Shown here one piece after another: positions 1-6,747 of a stretch of 8,436 nt of DNA; the stretch's first letter is position 1, and the number at the start of each line of letters is the position of its first letter. The stretch comes from Oceanospirillaceae bacterium UBA1126. Its GTDB lineage: Bacteria > Pseudomonadota > Gammaproteobacteria > Pseudomonadales > Balneatricaceae. The position numbers and the translations under genes are program-made. The stretch lies in contig DCAT01000085.1 in assembly GCA_002312935.1 (NCBI GenBank), positions 1-8,436 on the forward strand. The letters run 5' to 3'. The notes beneath the pieces were generated by a model. It worked only from the letters and a program-made list of their open reading frames with translations. It had not been told where the DNA came from and made no database searches.

Positions 1-117
1 GGTTTTTTATTGCCCGTAGAAAAGGCAATGAGTTACGCCTAAATCAGTGCCAACAGCGCAGTTATGCCCTCACCCAGCATGTTACAATAAACACTCATTA
101 ACTGAGACTATAAGACC

Positions 118-597
118 ATGTCCACAAATACGTTAATACTACTACTCGTAATGTTTTGCATCGCCATGGTTGTGGTAATCATTAGCATTTTTACTCGTCA
201 GCGCAACGCTTCAAAAGTTAACCAACAACGTATTGAAGATATGCAAGCAATGCTAAAGAAACAATATACCCACCGAGTAAAAAGTATCGATGTAATTACT
301 AGGGCAATGGCTGATAAGCAATGTGAACTAATTGAAGGGTGCATTCGTTTAAAACAGTTATTAGACCACGTTGAGTCAGATTTATTAATGGCAGAAGAGT
401 ATCAAGTGATCGCTCTAATATTTAACGAAACTGAACATATGCCAATTAAAGAGCAATGGAAACAACTCGACAAAAAAGCTAAACATAAGTTTACGCAACA
501 TCGACTTGCTCTTGAAGCCACACATTCACAAGACATTCATGCTGCTGCACTAGCGTTACAGCAACATGAATTTCTGGTCTACGAAAGCTTAAATTAA
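118..597 (+). CDS. DUF2489 family membrane-anchored protein of unknown function
   Basis: This 159-residue protein has one N-terminal hydrophobic segment at about residues 5-26, followed by a basic patch (RQR...K). By the positive-inside rule it should be a single-pass inner-membrane protein with a cytoplasmic C-terminal domain. The rest is charged and helix-prone. The central stretch at about residues 54-84 (RVKSIDVITRAM, then ELIEGCIRLKQLLD) resembles the conserved core of the DUF2489 family of gammaproteobacteria, whose function is not established. The length fits that family. The ATG has only a weak ribosome binding site upstream, and a TACAAT at 83-88 is a possible -10 box without a good -35. 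The last 9 bases overlap the end of the convergent lyase gene. Family assignment is by recall of the motif; no function is claimed. Confidence 0.7.
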   Translation: MSTNTLILLLVMFCIAMVVVIISIFTRQRNASKVNQQRIEDMQAMLKKQYTHRVKSIDVITRAMADKQCELIEGCIRLKQLLDHVESDLLMAEEYQVIALIFNETEHMPIKEQWKQLDKKAKHKFTQHRLALEATHSQDIHAAALALQQHEFLVYESLN

Positions 598-1737
598 GGC
601 TGCTTTAATACGCTTTACTGCTTCTTCTAATACCGATCTAGCGCAACCAAAATTAAGCCGTAAAAAGTTTGTGTCATTAAAATTACTACCTGGAGATAAG
701 CCTACGCCGGCTGCTTCAAAAAAAGCGCAAGGGTCTTCAAGTTTGAGTTCAGAGACGTCTACCCAAGCTAAAAAAGTAGACTCTAAAGGTAGCATCTGCA
801 GCCCTTTAATAGCGTTAAGTTCCTCTAGTAAATAATCACGATTACCACATAAGTATCTATTCATAGCAGCCAACCAATCATCACCTTGGCTGAGGGCGGC
901 AAGTGTTGCGGTATAACCGAATGGATTGATCTCAGAAATAATGCCATGCATTTCATCTTTAAATGCTTGGCGTAAGTCATCATTAGCAATGACCGCCCAC
1001 GAGCAGGCAAGGCCAGCTACATTAAAGGCTTTACTTGCAGCCCCTAAAACAATGGAATTATTAAGAGCGTGTGCACTAACATCTAAATAGGGAACGTGTT
1101 TTTTGTCTTTATCTAAAATGATATCCGCATGGATTTCATCAGACACCAAGACTAAGTTGTTAGCTTCACAGTAATCATCAATACGGCGCAATTCGTCACG
1201 CGTATACATTGCCCCACCTGGGTTTTGTGGGTTACAGAATAACATCACTCTAGCGCCCTGAGCATTGCGCTTTTCTAACGCATCTATGTCTATACGCACC
1301 CTATTTTGAGCATAGGTCATGGTCAAATGGTTAGCTTGTTTTCCTGCGGCGGCAGGGGTGGTGTGGAAATATGGATAGACTATATCAGGGGTAAGTACCT
1401 GTTGGTGTTGCGTTGACAGGCTGCGTATCGCAAGGCTTAAACTGGCCACTATGCCGGGCACCCAAACCACCCAATTGGCATCGACATGGCAGGCATATTT
1501 TTTTTGATAATAATCAGCCACTACTTGGTTGCATTGGTCATCTGTTGAGGTATAGCCAAATACACCATGGTCCATACGATCTTCTATGGCACGTTGAATT
1601 ACAGGTGCCACTTTAAAATCGGTATCAGCAACCCACAAGGGAATGATATCCTGTTGTTTATATTTGTCCCACTTTGAAGAGTGTGTATTGTGACGATCAA
1701 CAATAGTGTCAAATGAGTAGGTATCGTTGTCTTGCAT
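589..1737 (-). CDS. patB: PatB/MalY-type PLP-dependent C-S lyase (cystathionine beta-lyase)
   Basis: This is a fold-type I aminotransferase-like enzyme. The family cleaves cystathionine or cysteine S-conjugates to pyruvate, ammonia and a thiol in the cytoplasm. Visible motifs, numbered from the chosen start, are the family N-terminus FDTIVDR with SSKWDKY, then PLWVADTDF. After these come CNPQNPGG near 168-175, SDEIH with the pyridine-nitrogen Asp at 200, and SKAFNVAGL with the PLP lysine at 236. FLRLNFGCAR near 358-367 holds the likely substrate-carboxylate Arg. The length of 382 residues is typical. An in-frame ATG 84 bases upstream (ending at 1821) would add 28 residues without family resemblance. 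Its SD-like AAGGTGG sits only 4 nt away, while the chosen start has AGGA 10 nt upstream. The choice therefore rests on family alignment and is not certain. The exact substrate cannot be read from sequence. Confidence 0.88.
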   Translation of the reverse strand: MQDNDTYSFDTIVDRHNTHSSKWDKYKQQDIIPLWVADTDFKVAPVIQRAIEDRMDHGVFGYTSTDDQCNQVVADYYQKKYACHVDANWVVWVPGIVASLSLAIRSLSTQHQQVLTPDIVYPYFHTTPAAAGKQANHLTMTYAQNRVRIDIDALEKRNAQGARVMLFCNPQNPGGAMYTRDELRRIDDYCEANNLVLVSDEIHADIILDKDKKHVPYLDVSAHALNNSIVLGAASKAFNVAGLACSWAVIANDDLRQAFKDEMHGIISEINPFGYTATLAALSQGDDWLAAMNRYLCGNRDYLLEELNAIKGLQMLPLESTFLAWVDVSELKLEDPCAFFEAAGVGLSPGSNFNDTNFLRLNFGCARSVLEEAVKRIKAALI

Positions 1738-1870
1738 CGTGTTTGTGTCCTTTTGTGTGTTGCCAGAGACAGGATCAGGCGCTATATTAGCAGGTATTAT
1801 ATGTGCTTCATTCTGAACCATATTTCCACCTTAATCTATGCTAAAAATGGGTTAATATGGAGCTTTTGTT

Positions 1871-2043
1871 ATGCCTAAGAATGACAATGTCATTATTGTT
1901 GACGCCAATATGCACTTAAAAATTCTGGCCACATTGTTAATGAGTTAATTGCAGATAAAGATGTTATCTCTTCTACTAAAGCTTATACCCATGCCTTAAA
2001 TACCTCAGATGGTGGCACCGAAAAACTCCATCCACAAGTTTAA
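1871..2043 (+). pseudogene. Possible small gene, about 57 codons, broken by a one-base deletion
   Basis: An ATG at 1871 is preceded by a good Shine-Dalgarno (GGAG at 1859-1862, 8 nt spacing). It opens a frame that runs only 25 codons, to TAA at 1946-1948. The next frame is open from about 1899 to a tandem TAATAA stop starting at 2041. The two join cleanly if the A-run at 1918-1922 had six A instead of five. The restored product would be a hydrophilic protein of 57 residues beginning MPKNDNVIIVDANMHLK. Codons on both sides look like those of the neighbouring genes, and the restored stop is 19 nt before the psi-like gene, an operon-like spacing. I do not recognise the product. It could be a true frameshift, a sequencing error in a homopolymer, a functional 25-residue leader peptide, or chance. 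Confidence 0.3.
1880..1894. repeat. 15-bp palindrome, AATGACA-A-TGTCATT
   Basis: Two perfect 7-bp arms flank one central base, between the divergent C-S lyase gene and the psi-like gene. The size and position suit an operator for a dimeric regulator. It also falls in codons 4-8 of the candidate small gene, so it may be coincidental. No second copy was noticed in the window. Confidence 0.3.
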
Positions 2044-2062
2044 TAAAGCAGTAGAGTAAATT

Positions 2063-2968
2063 ATGCTTATGTTTCCTGTACTTGAAGAAGTTCAACGTTT
2101 GCAATACCTGCAGGCACTTAATGTTACCAGTTGGCTGCCTACCAAGCCGTTAGTTGGTAGCCAGGTTAACCATGTGCACTGGCAGGCATTAGTGGTGCAG
2201 GTGAGCAATGCCCCGTCTTTAGTGGAAGACCTTTCCTGCCCAACACCAGAGCTACCTCTAGTGTCCTCTTTGCCCCTGCAAGGTGAGATGCCTAGCCAAC
2301 ACCACTCTATTAATCCCCAAACTCAAGCCACAGCAGCAGCTGAAGCCTTAGGGTCACTCACGGCCAAAATGAGTAGCCAGCACCTTTCCCAGGTGCCAAC
2401 AGTTGACCCCGTCTTGTCAGTAACCGAAAGTGTGCGCTCACCACTAATGAGGGCCACCCAAACAGGCCGACTTGCGCCGCTGCACTTAGGGCTATCTTGG
2501 TATAGTAATGGGGTATTGGTAGTAAACGATATACCAGTGCAAGAAGGCGCGGCCATGAGTAGCCCTATACAGCGGTTACAAACAGCCATAGTCAATACCT
2601 TAAGACCTGCATTGATGGAAACTGCACTGCAGGTGATGCCTTCTGCCTCCATGGAATTTAACTGGCCATTGGTGCCGGGCCCTCACGGTGACCATTCACT
2701 AATGGGAGCACAAAGTGGACTTAAATATAGCATCGTTAAATTGTTAAAAGATAATTTATGTAGCAAACTATTGGTAATGGGGCCTGCAGCAATACAGTTG
2801 CTCAACCCTGAAATGAGTTTGGGTGAATGTAGCCAAATAGAATTATCTGAACAACCTATTCAGTTGGTGTATAGCCATAGCTTACATCAGCTATTAGCAG
2901 TGCCCAGCCTTAAAGAAGAAACTTGGAAGCACTTACAGCCTCTCATTAACTCACCCAAAACGGTTTAA
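2063..2968 (+). CDS. holD: Enlarged psi-like protein (DNA polymerase III psi, HolD-related)
   Basis: At 301 residues this is about twice the length of E. coli psi (137). Near the N-terminus, YLQALNVTSWLPTKPL (Trp24) lines up with the QLQQLGITQWSLRRP segment of E. coli psi, the part that binds the clamp loader. The C-terminal end, with HSLHQLLAVPSLKEETWKHL, resembles the psi ending that leads to an LWQQI-type helix. Between these lies a Pro/Ser/Gln/Thr-rich stretch at about 65-135 that looks like a disordered linker. A globular part follows, with FNWPLVPG near 199 and a hydrophobic strand-like KLLVMGPAAIQLL near 239-251. The stop is 3 nt before rimI, the same neighbour as in E. coli, which supports the assignment. 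In the cell psi would pair with chi and tie the clamp loader to SSB. Psi is poorly conserved, so the family call is an inference. A second ATG lies two codons into the frame. Confidence 0.55.
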   Translation: MLMFPVLEEVQRLQYLQALNVTSWLPTKPLVGSQVNHVHWQALVVQVSNAPSLVEDLSCPTPELPLVSSLPLQGEMPSQHHSINPQTQATAAAEALGSLTAKMSSQHLSQVPTVDPVLSVTESVRSPLMRATQTGRLAPLHLGLSWYSNGVLVVNDIPVQEGAAMSSPIQRLQTAIVNTLRPALMETALQVMPSASMEFNWPLVPGPHGDHSLMGAQSGLKYSIVKLLKDNLCSKLLVMGPAAIQLLNPEMSLGECSQIELSEQPIQLVYSHSLHQLLAVPSLKEETWKHLQPLINSPKTV

Positions 2969-2971
2969 CAA

Positions 2972-3436
2972 ATGATGTATATTCGTGCTTTAGTTAAGGA
3001 CGATATTGATCAAATAATGCGCCTTTCCAAAGGGCCTGTTGATCCCATATGGTCAAAAAAAGCCTTAGAAGATGTTTTAACAGGCATGTTAAAAGGGGCT
3101 TATTTGGCTAAAGTAGGTTTAGATGAAGCCACCAACCAGGTCGTAGCCTATGCCGTAGCGAGTTATGTCTTTGACCAGGGGGACATACTACATATCACAG
3201 TAGACCAGCCCTTTAGAGGACGGTCGCTAGGGCGGCAGTTGTTACAAGGGCTCGTTGATGGTTTAGTGGCTCAAGGAGTAGGCACAGTGTTTTTAGAGGT
3301 AAGACCCTCTAACGGTGCCGCTGTACATCTGTATCAATCGATGGGCTTTGTGTGCATACAAAAACGCCAAGGTTATTACCCTGGCGTTGATGGTGTACGT
3401 GAAGACGCTTGGGTATTTAGCCTAACGTGTCTGTAG
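2972..3436 (+). CDS. rimI: Ribosomal protein S18-alanine N-acetyltransferase RimI
   Basis: This 154-residue GNAT enzyme acetylates the N-terminal alanine of ribosomal protein S18 using acetyl-CoA. Features seen are PIWSKKALE near 25-33 (the FPWSEK-like segment of E. coli RimI) and strand DILHITVD at 71-78. The CoA pyrophosphate loop follows at 82-87. LEVRPSNGAAVHLYQSMGF carries Glu109 and Tyr121, which align with the catalytic Glu103 and Tyr115 of enterobacterial RimI. GYYPGVDGVREDAWVF completes the family C-terminus. The loop reads R-G-R-S-L-G, so the first glycine of the usual Q/R-x-x-G-x-G pattern is Ser85. The gene starts 3 nt after the psi-like stop with no clear ribosome binding site, suggesting translational coupling. 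A second ATG directly follows the first. Its end overlaps the convergent sulP gene by 20 bp. Confidence 0.93.
   Translation: MMYIRALVKDDIDQIMRLSKGPVDPIWSKKALEDVLTGMLKGAYLAKVGLDEATNQVVAYAVASYVFDQGDILHITVDQPFRGRSLGRQLLQGLVDGLVAQGVGTVFLEVRPSNGAAVHLYQSMGFVCIQKRQGYYPGVDGVREDAWVFSLTCL
3360..3388 (-). terminator. Intrinsic terminator of sulP, inside the rimI coding sequence
   Basis: Read on the minus strand from 3388, the RNA is AACGCCAGGGU, loop AAUA, then ACCUUGGCGUU, followed by further U. This gives an 11-bp stem with one G-U pair, a 4-nt loop and a tract of five U, of which two may pair. It begins 28 nt after the sulP stop codon. On the plus strand the G-U pair becomes an A-C mismatch and no U-tract follows, so the structure should act mainly on the sulP transcript. 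No folding energy was calculated. Confidence 0.7.
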
Positions 3437-4943
3437 CAACCTTATAGTCTGGGTCTTCAATCACATTGAGTTCAACCATGTTGCCTGCCTTAGAGAGTAG
3501 TAACTTACAATCTGAGCTAAGATGGCGAAGGTGTAAGGTTTTACCAGCTCGGGAGTATCTTTCAGCTAGGGTATCAATGGCTTCTAGGCCAGAGTGATCA
3601 GCTACTCGTGAACGCTCAAAATCGATGATTACATCGTTTGGGTCTTGGCTTGGGTCAAAGAGCTCTAAGAAGTTTTGCACTGAACCAAAGAAGATTGGGC
3701 CCCGCAAATAATAGATGCGGCTGCCATCAGCGTCTTTATGAGTGACCTGCGTATGTTTTGCATGCTTCCAAGCAAATACTAGTGCTGAGCAAATAACACC
3801 CACCACCACTGCGATCGCAAGGTCAGTGATGACCGTAACGCCAGAAACTAAGACTAAAACGAAAGCATCAGATTTGGGGATCTTTCCTAAAATGCGGAAG
3901 CTAGACCATTCAAAGGTACCCACTACCACAATGAACATAACGCCTATTAGGGCAGCCACAGGGATCATCTCGATAAGAGGCGAGGCCACTAAGATGAAGG
4001 CCAGCAAAAATAAGGCAGCGCTGATGCCAGAAAGTCGACCACGGCCACCAGAGTTCACGTTGATCATACTCTGTCCAATCATGGCGCAACCACCCATACC
4101 ACCAAACAATCCTGTTGCAGTGTTAGCAATGCCTTGGCCAATACATTCCTTGTTACCGCGGCCACGTGTTCCTGTAATTTCGTCAACCAATGTGAGGGTT
4201 AGCAGCGATTCGATTAAGCCAATGGCCGCTAAGATGACAGCGTAAGGTAAGATAATAATAAGTGTTTCTAAATTATAGGGCACTTGAGGAAGGTGGAAGC
4301 TTGGCAGGCCGCCGGCAATAGAGGCAATATCGCCAACCGAACGGGTGTCTAAATTCATACCAACGGCTAATAAAGTCACCACCAAAATAGCTGCTAAGGA
4401 TGATGGAACTGCGCGGGTGAATTTAGGTAAAAAGTGAATGATAGCCATGGTAAGAGCAATTAACCCGACTAACAAATACAGTTGGGTGCCTTCTAACCAT
4501 TGTAAGTTGCCATTATCGTCAATGAACTTGAACTGGCTCAACTGTGCTAAGAATATAACGATCGCCAAACCATTAACAAAACCTAACATCACTGGATGAG
4601 GTACCATCCGGATAAACTTGCCCAGCCTTAGAACACCAGCCAAAACTTGTAAGATGCCCATTAATACTACAGTAATAAAGAGGTATTCAACGCCATGGTC
4701 GGCAACCAAGGCCACCATCACCACGGCCAAGGCACCTGTAGCTCCAGAAATCATTCCAGGCCGGCCGCCAATCACTGCGGTTATTAAACCCACCATAAAG
4801 GCTGCATATAAGCCTACTAAAGGATCTACACCTGCTACAAAAGCAAAAGCAACGGCTTCAGGTACTAATGCTAAAGCGACCGTAAGGCCAGAGAGTATGT
4901 CATTTTTTGCATTAGCCGGAGCACGGCTTGCGAGATCGAACAT
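3417..4943 (-). CDS. SulP family inorganic anion transporter (SLC26-like) with STAS domain
   Basis: This is an integral inner-membrane carrier of 508 residues. The membrane part spans about 15-395. It includes VPEAVAFAFVAGVDPLVGLYAAF near 27-49, GATGALAVV near 68-76, GLIESLLTLTLVDEITG near 242-258, and the Gly-rich FGGMGGCAMIGQS near 280-292. A cytoplasmic STAS domain follows at about 408-500, with VADHSGLEAIDTL in place of the DSSG-type motif. The family exchanges or symports sulfate, bicarbonate or other anions. The type resembles BicA-like bicarbonate carriers, but Glu245 stands where I recall BicA having an Asp that binds sodium, so the substrate stays open. I prefer the ATG ending at 4943 (AGGA 6 nt upstream) over a TTG 30 bases further up, because that TTG lies almost at the predicted transcription start. 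The STAS-encoding end overlaps rimI by 20 bp. Confidence 0.9.
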   Translation of the reverse strand: MFDLASRAPANAKNDILSGLTVALALVPEAVAFAFVAGVDPLVGLYAAFMVGLITAVIGGRPGMISGATGALAVVMVALVADHGVEYLFITVVLMGILQVLAGVLRLGKFIRMVPHPVMLGFVNGLAIVIFLAQLSQFKFIDDNGNLQWLEGTQLYLLVGLIALTMAIIHFLPKFTRAVPSSLAAILVVTLLAVGMNLDTRSVGDIASIAGGLPSFHLPQVPYNLETLIIILPYAVILAAIGLIESLLTLTLVDEITGTRGRGNKECIGQGIANTATGLFGGMGGCAMIGQSMINVNSGGRGRLSGISAALFLLAFILVASPLIEMIPVAALIGVMFIVVVGTFEWSSFRILGKIPKSDAFVLVLVSGVTVITDLAIAVVVGVICSALVFAWKHAKHTQVTHKDADGSRIYYLRGPIFFGSVQNFLELFDPSQDPNDVIIDFERSRVADHSGLEAIDTLAERYSRAGKTLHLRHLSSDCKLLLSKAGNMVELNVIEDPDYKVATDTLG

Positions 4944-4982
4944 GATATTTCCTAATAATACGGAGGCTTTCAAAACGCGCGT

Positions 4983-5011
4983 ATTATACGCAAAATAACA
5001 ACTTTTCTCAA
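4983..5011 (-). promoter_or_regulatory. Sigma-70 promoter for sulP
   Basis: On the minus strand, TTGAGA (5011-5006) is followed by a 17-nt spacer and a perfect TATAAT (4988-4983). Transcription should start near 4976, giving a leader of about 33 nt before the ATG at 4943. This position is the main argument against the upstream TTG start. Confidence 0.7.
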
Positions 5012-5037
5012 TGATTCGATGAGGTATTGGTTATTTT

Positions 5038-5064
5038 TTGACCAGTTACCTTGTGTTTTATATT
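5038..5064 (+). promoter_or_regulatory. Candidate sigma-70 promoter for prfC
   Basis: TTGACC at 5038-5043 and TATATT at 5059-5064 each match consensus at five of six positions, but the spacer is only 15 nt. A 17-nt spacing would use the poorer TATTGA. The predicted leader is about 80 nt and contains a small GGCAC/GTGCC inverted repeat (5093-5097 and 5118-5122). The -35 boxes of this and the sulP promoter lie back to back, 26 bp apart. The remainder of the 208-bp intergenic region shows nothing else I can support. Confidence 0.35.
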
Positions 5065-5151
5065 GAGGAAAAGGTGTTAATCAGCGACAATAGGCACCAT
5101 TCTAGGTACACACAAATGTGCCACCCTATATCCCTATAGATTGTATCAACT

Positions 5152-6735
5152 ATGTCCAATTTGATTGCAGAAGAAGTGGCAACGCGAAGAACCTTTGCCA
5201 TTATCTCTCACCCCGACGCAGGTAAAACCACCATCACCGAGAAACTATTGTTGTTTGGACAAGCCATTCAAACAGCAGGGTCGGTAAAGGGAAAGAAGGG
5301 GGATAAAAAAGCCACTTCAGACTGGATGGCGATGGAGCAGCAGCGAGGTATCTCGGTGACCTCTTCGGTCATGCAGTTCCCTTATAAGGAACGTACAGTT
5401 AACCTTTTAGATACGCCAGGGCACGAAGACTTCTCTGAAGACACTTATCGTACCTTGACTGCGGTCGATTCAGTATTGATGGTGATTGATGGCGCTAAAG
5501 GTGTGGAAGATCGTACGGTTAAGCTGATGGACGTCTGTCGTTTACGAGACACGCCAATTTTTACCTTCATCAACAAAATGGACCGTGAAGTCCGGGAGCA
5601 AATAGAAGTTTTAGATGAAGTAGAAGATGTACTTAATATTGCTTGTGCACCTATTACTTGGCCTATTAGCATGGGTAAACGCTTTAAGGGCGTTTATAAT
5701 CTCTACACGGACACCCTTCACTTATTTACCCCAGGTCAAGGCCATACCATCCCTGATGATATCCAAATTAGAGGATTAGAATCTGATGAGGCCACAGAAA
5801 TATTGGGAGAGTTACTGGATGAGCTAAAAGAAGAAATTGAATTAGTGCGCGGTGCTAGTCATAAATTTGATATGAAATTGTTCCTAGAAGGCAAGCTTAC
5901 CCCCGTTTTCTTTGGCACGGCTTTATCTAATTTTGGCATACGTGAAATGCTAGACTACTTTGTTGAGTGGGCTCCAGCTCCAAAGTTTCGAGACGCAGGT
6001 GAGCGTGTGGTTCAATCAGTGGAGCCTAAATTCACTGGGTTTGTCTTTAAAATACAAGCTAATATGGACCCTAAGCACCGAGACCGGATTGCCTTTATGC
6101 GTATTTGTTCTGGTAGCTATGAGCGGGGTATGAAAATGCGCCATGTACGTATAGGTAAAGATGTAAAGGTAGCCGACGCTGTGACCTTTATGGCAGGCGA
6201 GCGTTCTAATGTTGAGCAGGCATGGCCTGGTGATATTATTGGATTACATAATCACGGTACTATTCAGATTGGAGATACCTTTACTGCTGGCGAAAACCTT
6301 AAGTTCGCGGGTATTCCTCACTTTGCCCCAGAACTCTTTCGTCGAGTGCGCCTTAAGGACCCATTAAAGATGAAGCAGTTGAAAAAGGGTCTGCAGCAGC
6401 TATCAGAAGAAGGTTCAACGCAGTTATTTATGCCAGGTAAAAACAATGACCTTATTGTGGGTGCTGTAGGTGTGTTGCAGTTTGAAGTAGTTGCATACCG
6501 CCTGCAGGATGAGTACAAAGTGGAATGTATCTATGAGCCTATTAGTGTAAATACTGCTCGCTGGGTAGAGTGTGCCGATACTAAAATGCTTGATGAATTT
6601 AAGCGCAAGGCTGCAGAAAATTTAGCTATTGATGGTGGAGGGCACTTAACTTACTTGGCACCCAGTCGAGTAAACCTAAGTTTAACAGAAGAGCGCTGGC
6701 CCGACATTCGGTTCCGGGCTACTCGAGAGCACTAA
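5152..6735 (+). CDS. prfC: Peptide chain release factor 3 (RF3)
   Basis: RF3 is the translational GTPase that removes RF1 or RF2 from the ribosome after peptide release. The protein has 527 residues, against 529 in E. coli, and matches it along its whole length. G-domain motifs are SHPDAGKTT at 19-27 (P-loop), RGISVTSS at 65-72 (switch I, Thr70), DTPGHEDF at 87-94 (G3) and NKMD at 141-144 (G4). RF3-typical blocks later on include TPVFFGTAL, GFVFKIQANMDPKHRDR, FMAGERSNVEQAWPGDI, GLHNHGTIQIGDTF, FAPELFRR and ARWVECAD. The C-terminus TREH is identical to that of E. coli. The start agrees with the E. coli N-terminus, but no Shine-Dalgarno is visible before it. In E. coli yjjG lies between rimI and prfC; here sulP on the other strand takes that place. 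tatD follows after 24 nt. Confidence 0.98.
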   Translation: MSNLIAEEVATRRTFAIISHPDAGKTTITEKLLLFGQAIQTAGSVKGKKGDKKATSDWMAMEQQRGISVTSSVMQFPYKERTVNLLDTPGHEDFSEDTYRTLTAVDSVLMVIDGAKGVEDRTVKLMDVCRLRDTPIFTFINKMDREVREQIEVLDEVEDVLNIACAPITWPISMGKRFKGVYNLYTDTLHLFTPGQGHTIPDDIQIRGLESDEATEILGELLDELKEEIELVRGASHKFDMKLFLEGKLTPVFFGTALSNFGIREMLDYFVEWAPAPKFRDAGERVVQSVEPKFTGFVFKIQANMDPKHRDRIAFMRICSGSYERGMKMRHVRIGKDVKVADAVTFMAGERSNVEQAWPGDIIGLHNHGTIQIGDTFTAGENLKFAGIPHFAPELFRRVRLKDPLKMKQLKKGLQQLSEEGSTQLFMPGKNNDLIVGAVGVLQFEVVAYRLQDEYKVECIYEPISVNTARWVECADTKMLDEFKRKAAENLAIDGGGHLTYLAPSRVNLSLTEERWPDIRFRATREH

Positions 6736-6747
6736 CCACAGTTTTAA

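Noticed and set aside
83..88. TACAAT as a -10 box for the DUF2489 gene
   Set aside because: No acceptable -35 hexamer is present at 16-18 nt upstream.
3..101. Open plus-strand frame of 32 codons from the left edge to TAA at 99-101, rich in Arg and Gln, possibly the end of an upstream gene
   Set aside because: It is too short to separate from chance, I recognise no family, and a second frame (1-42) is also open to the edge.
541..588. TGCTG/CAGCA inverted repeat as a terminator for the C-S lyase gene
   Set aside because: The stem is only 5 bp with an 11-nt loop and no U-tract follows.
1911..1922. Programmed -1 frameshift at the TTAAAAA run in the small gene
   Set aside because: The run does not fit the X-XXY-YYZ slippery pattern and no stimulatory hairpin is evident, so a simple one-base deletion is the simpler reading.
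1899..1927. TTGACG at 1899-1904 as a -35 box for the psi-like gene
   Set aside because: No hexamer close to TATAAT lies at a proper distance, and it falls inside the candidate small gene.
3742..4245. Long open frame antisense to sulP (and a second at 4618-4998)
   Set aside because: These are shadows of the membrane-protein codons: Thr/Pro/Ala-rich, with no recognisable motif.
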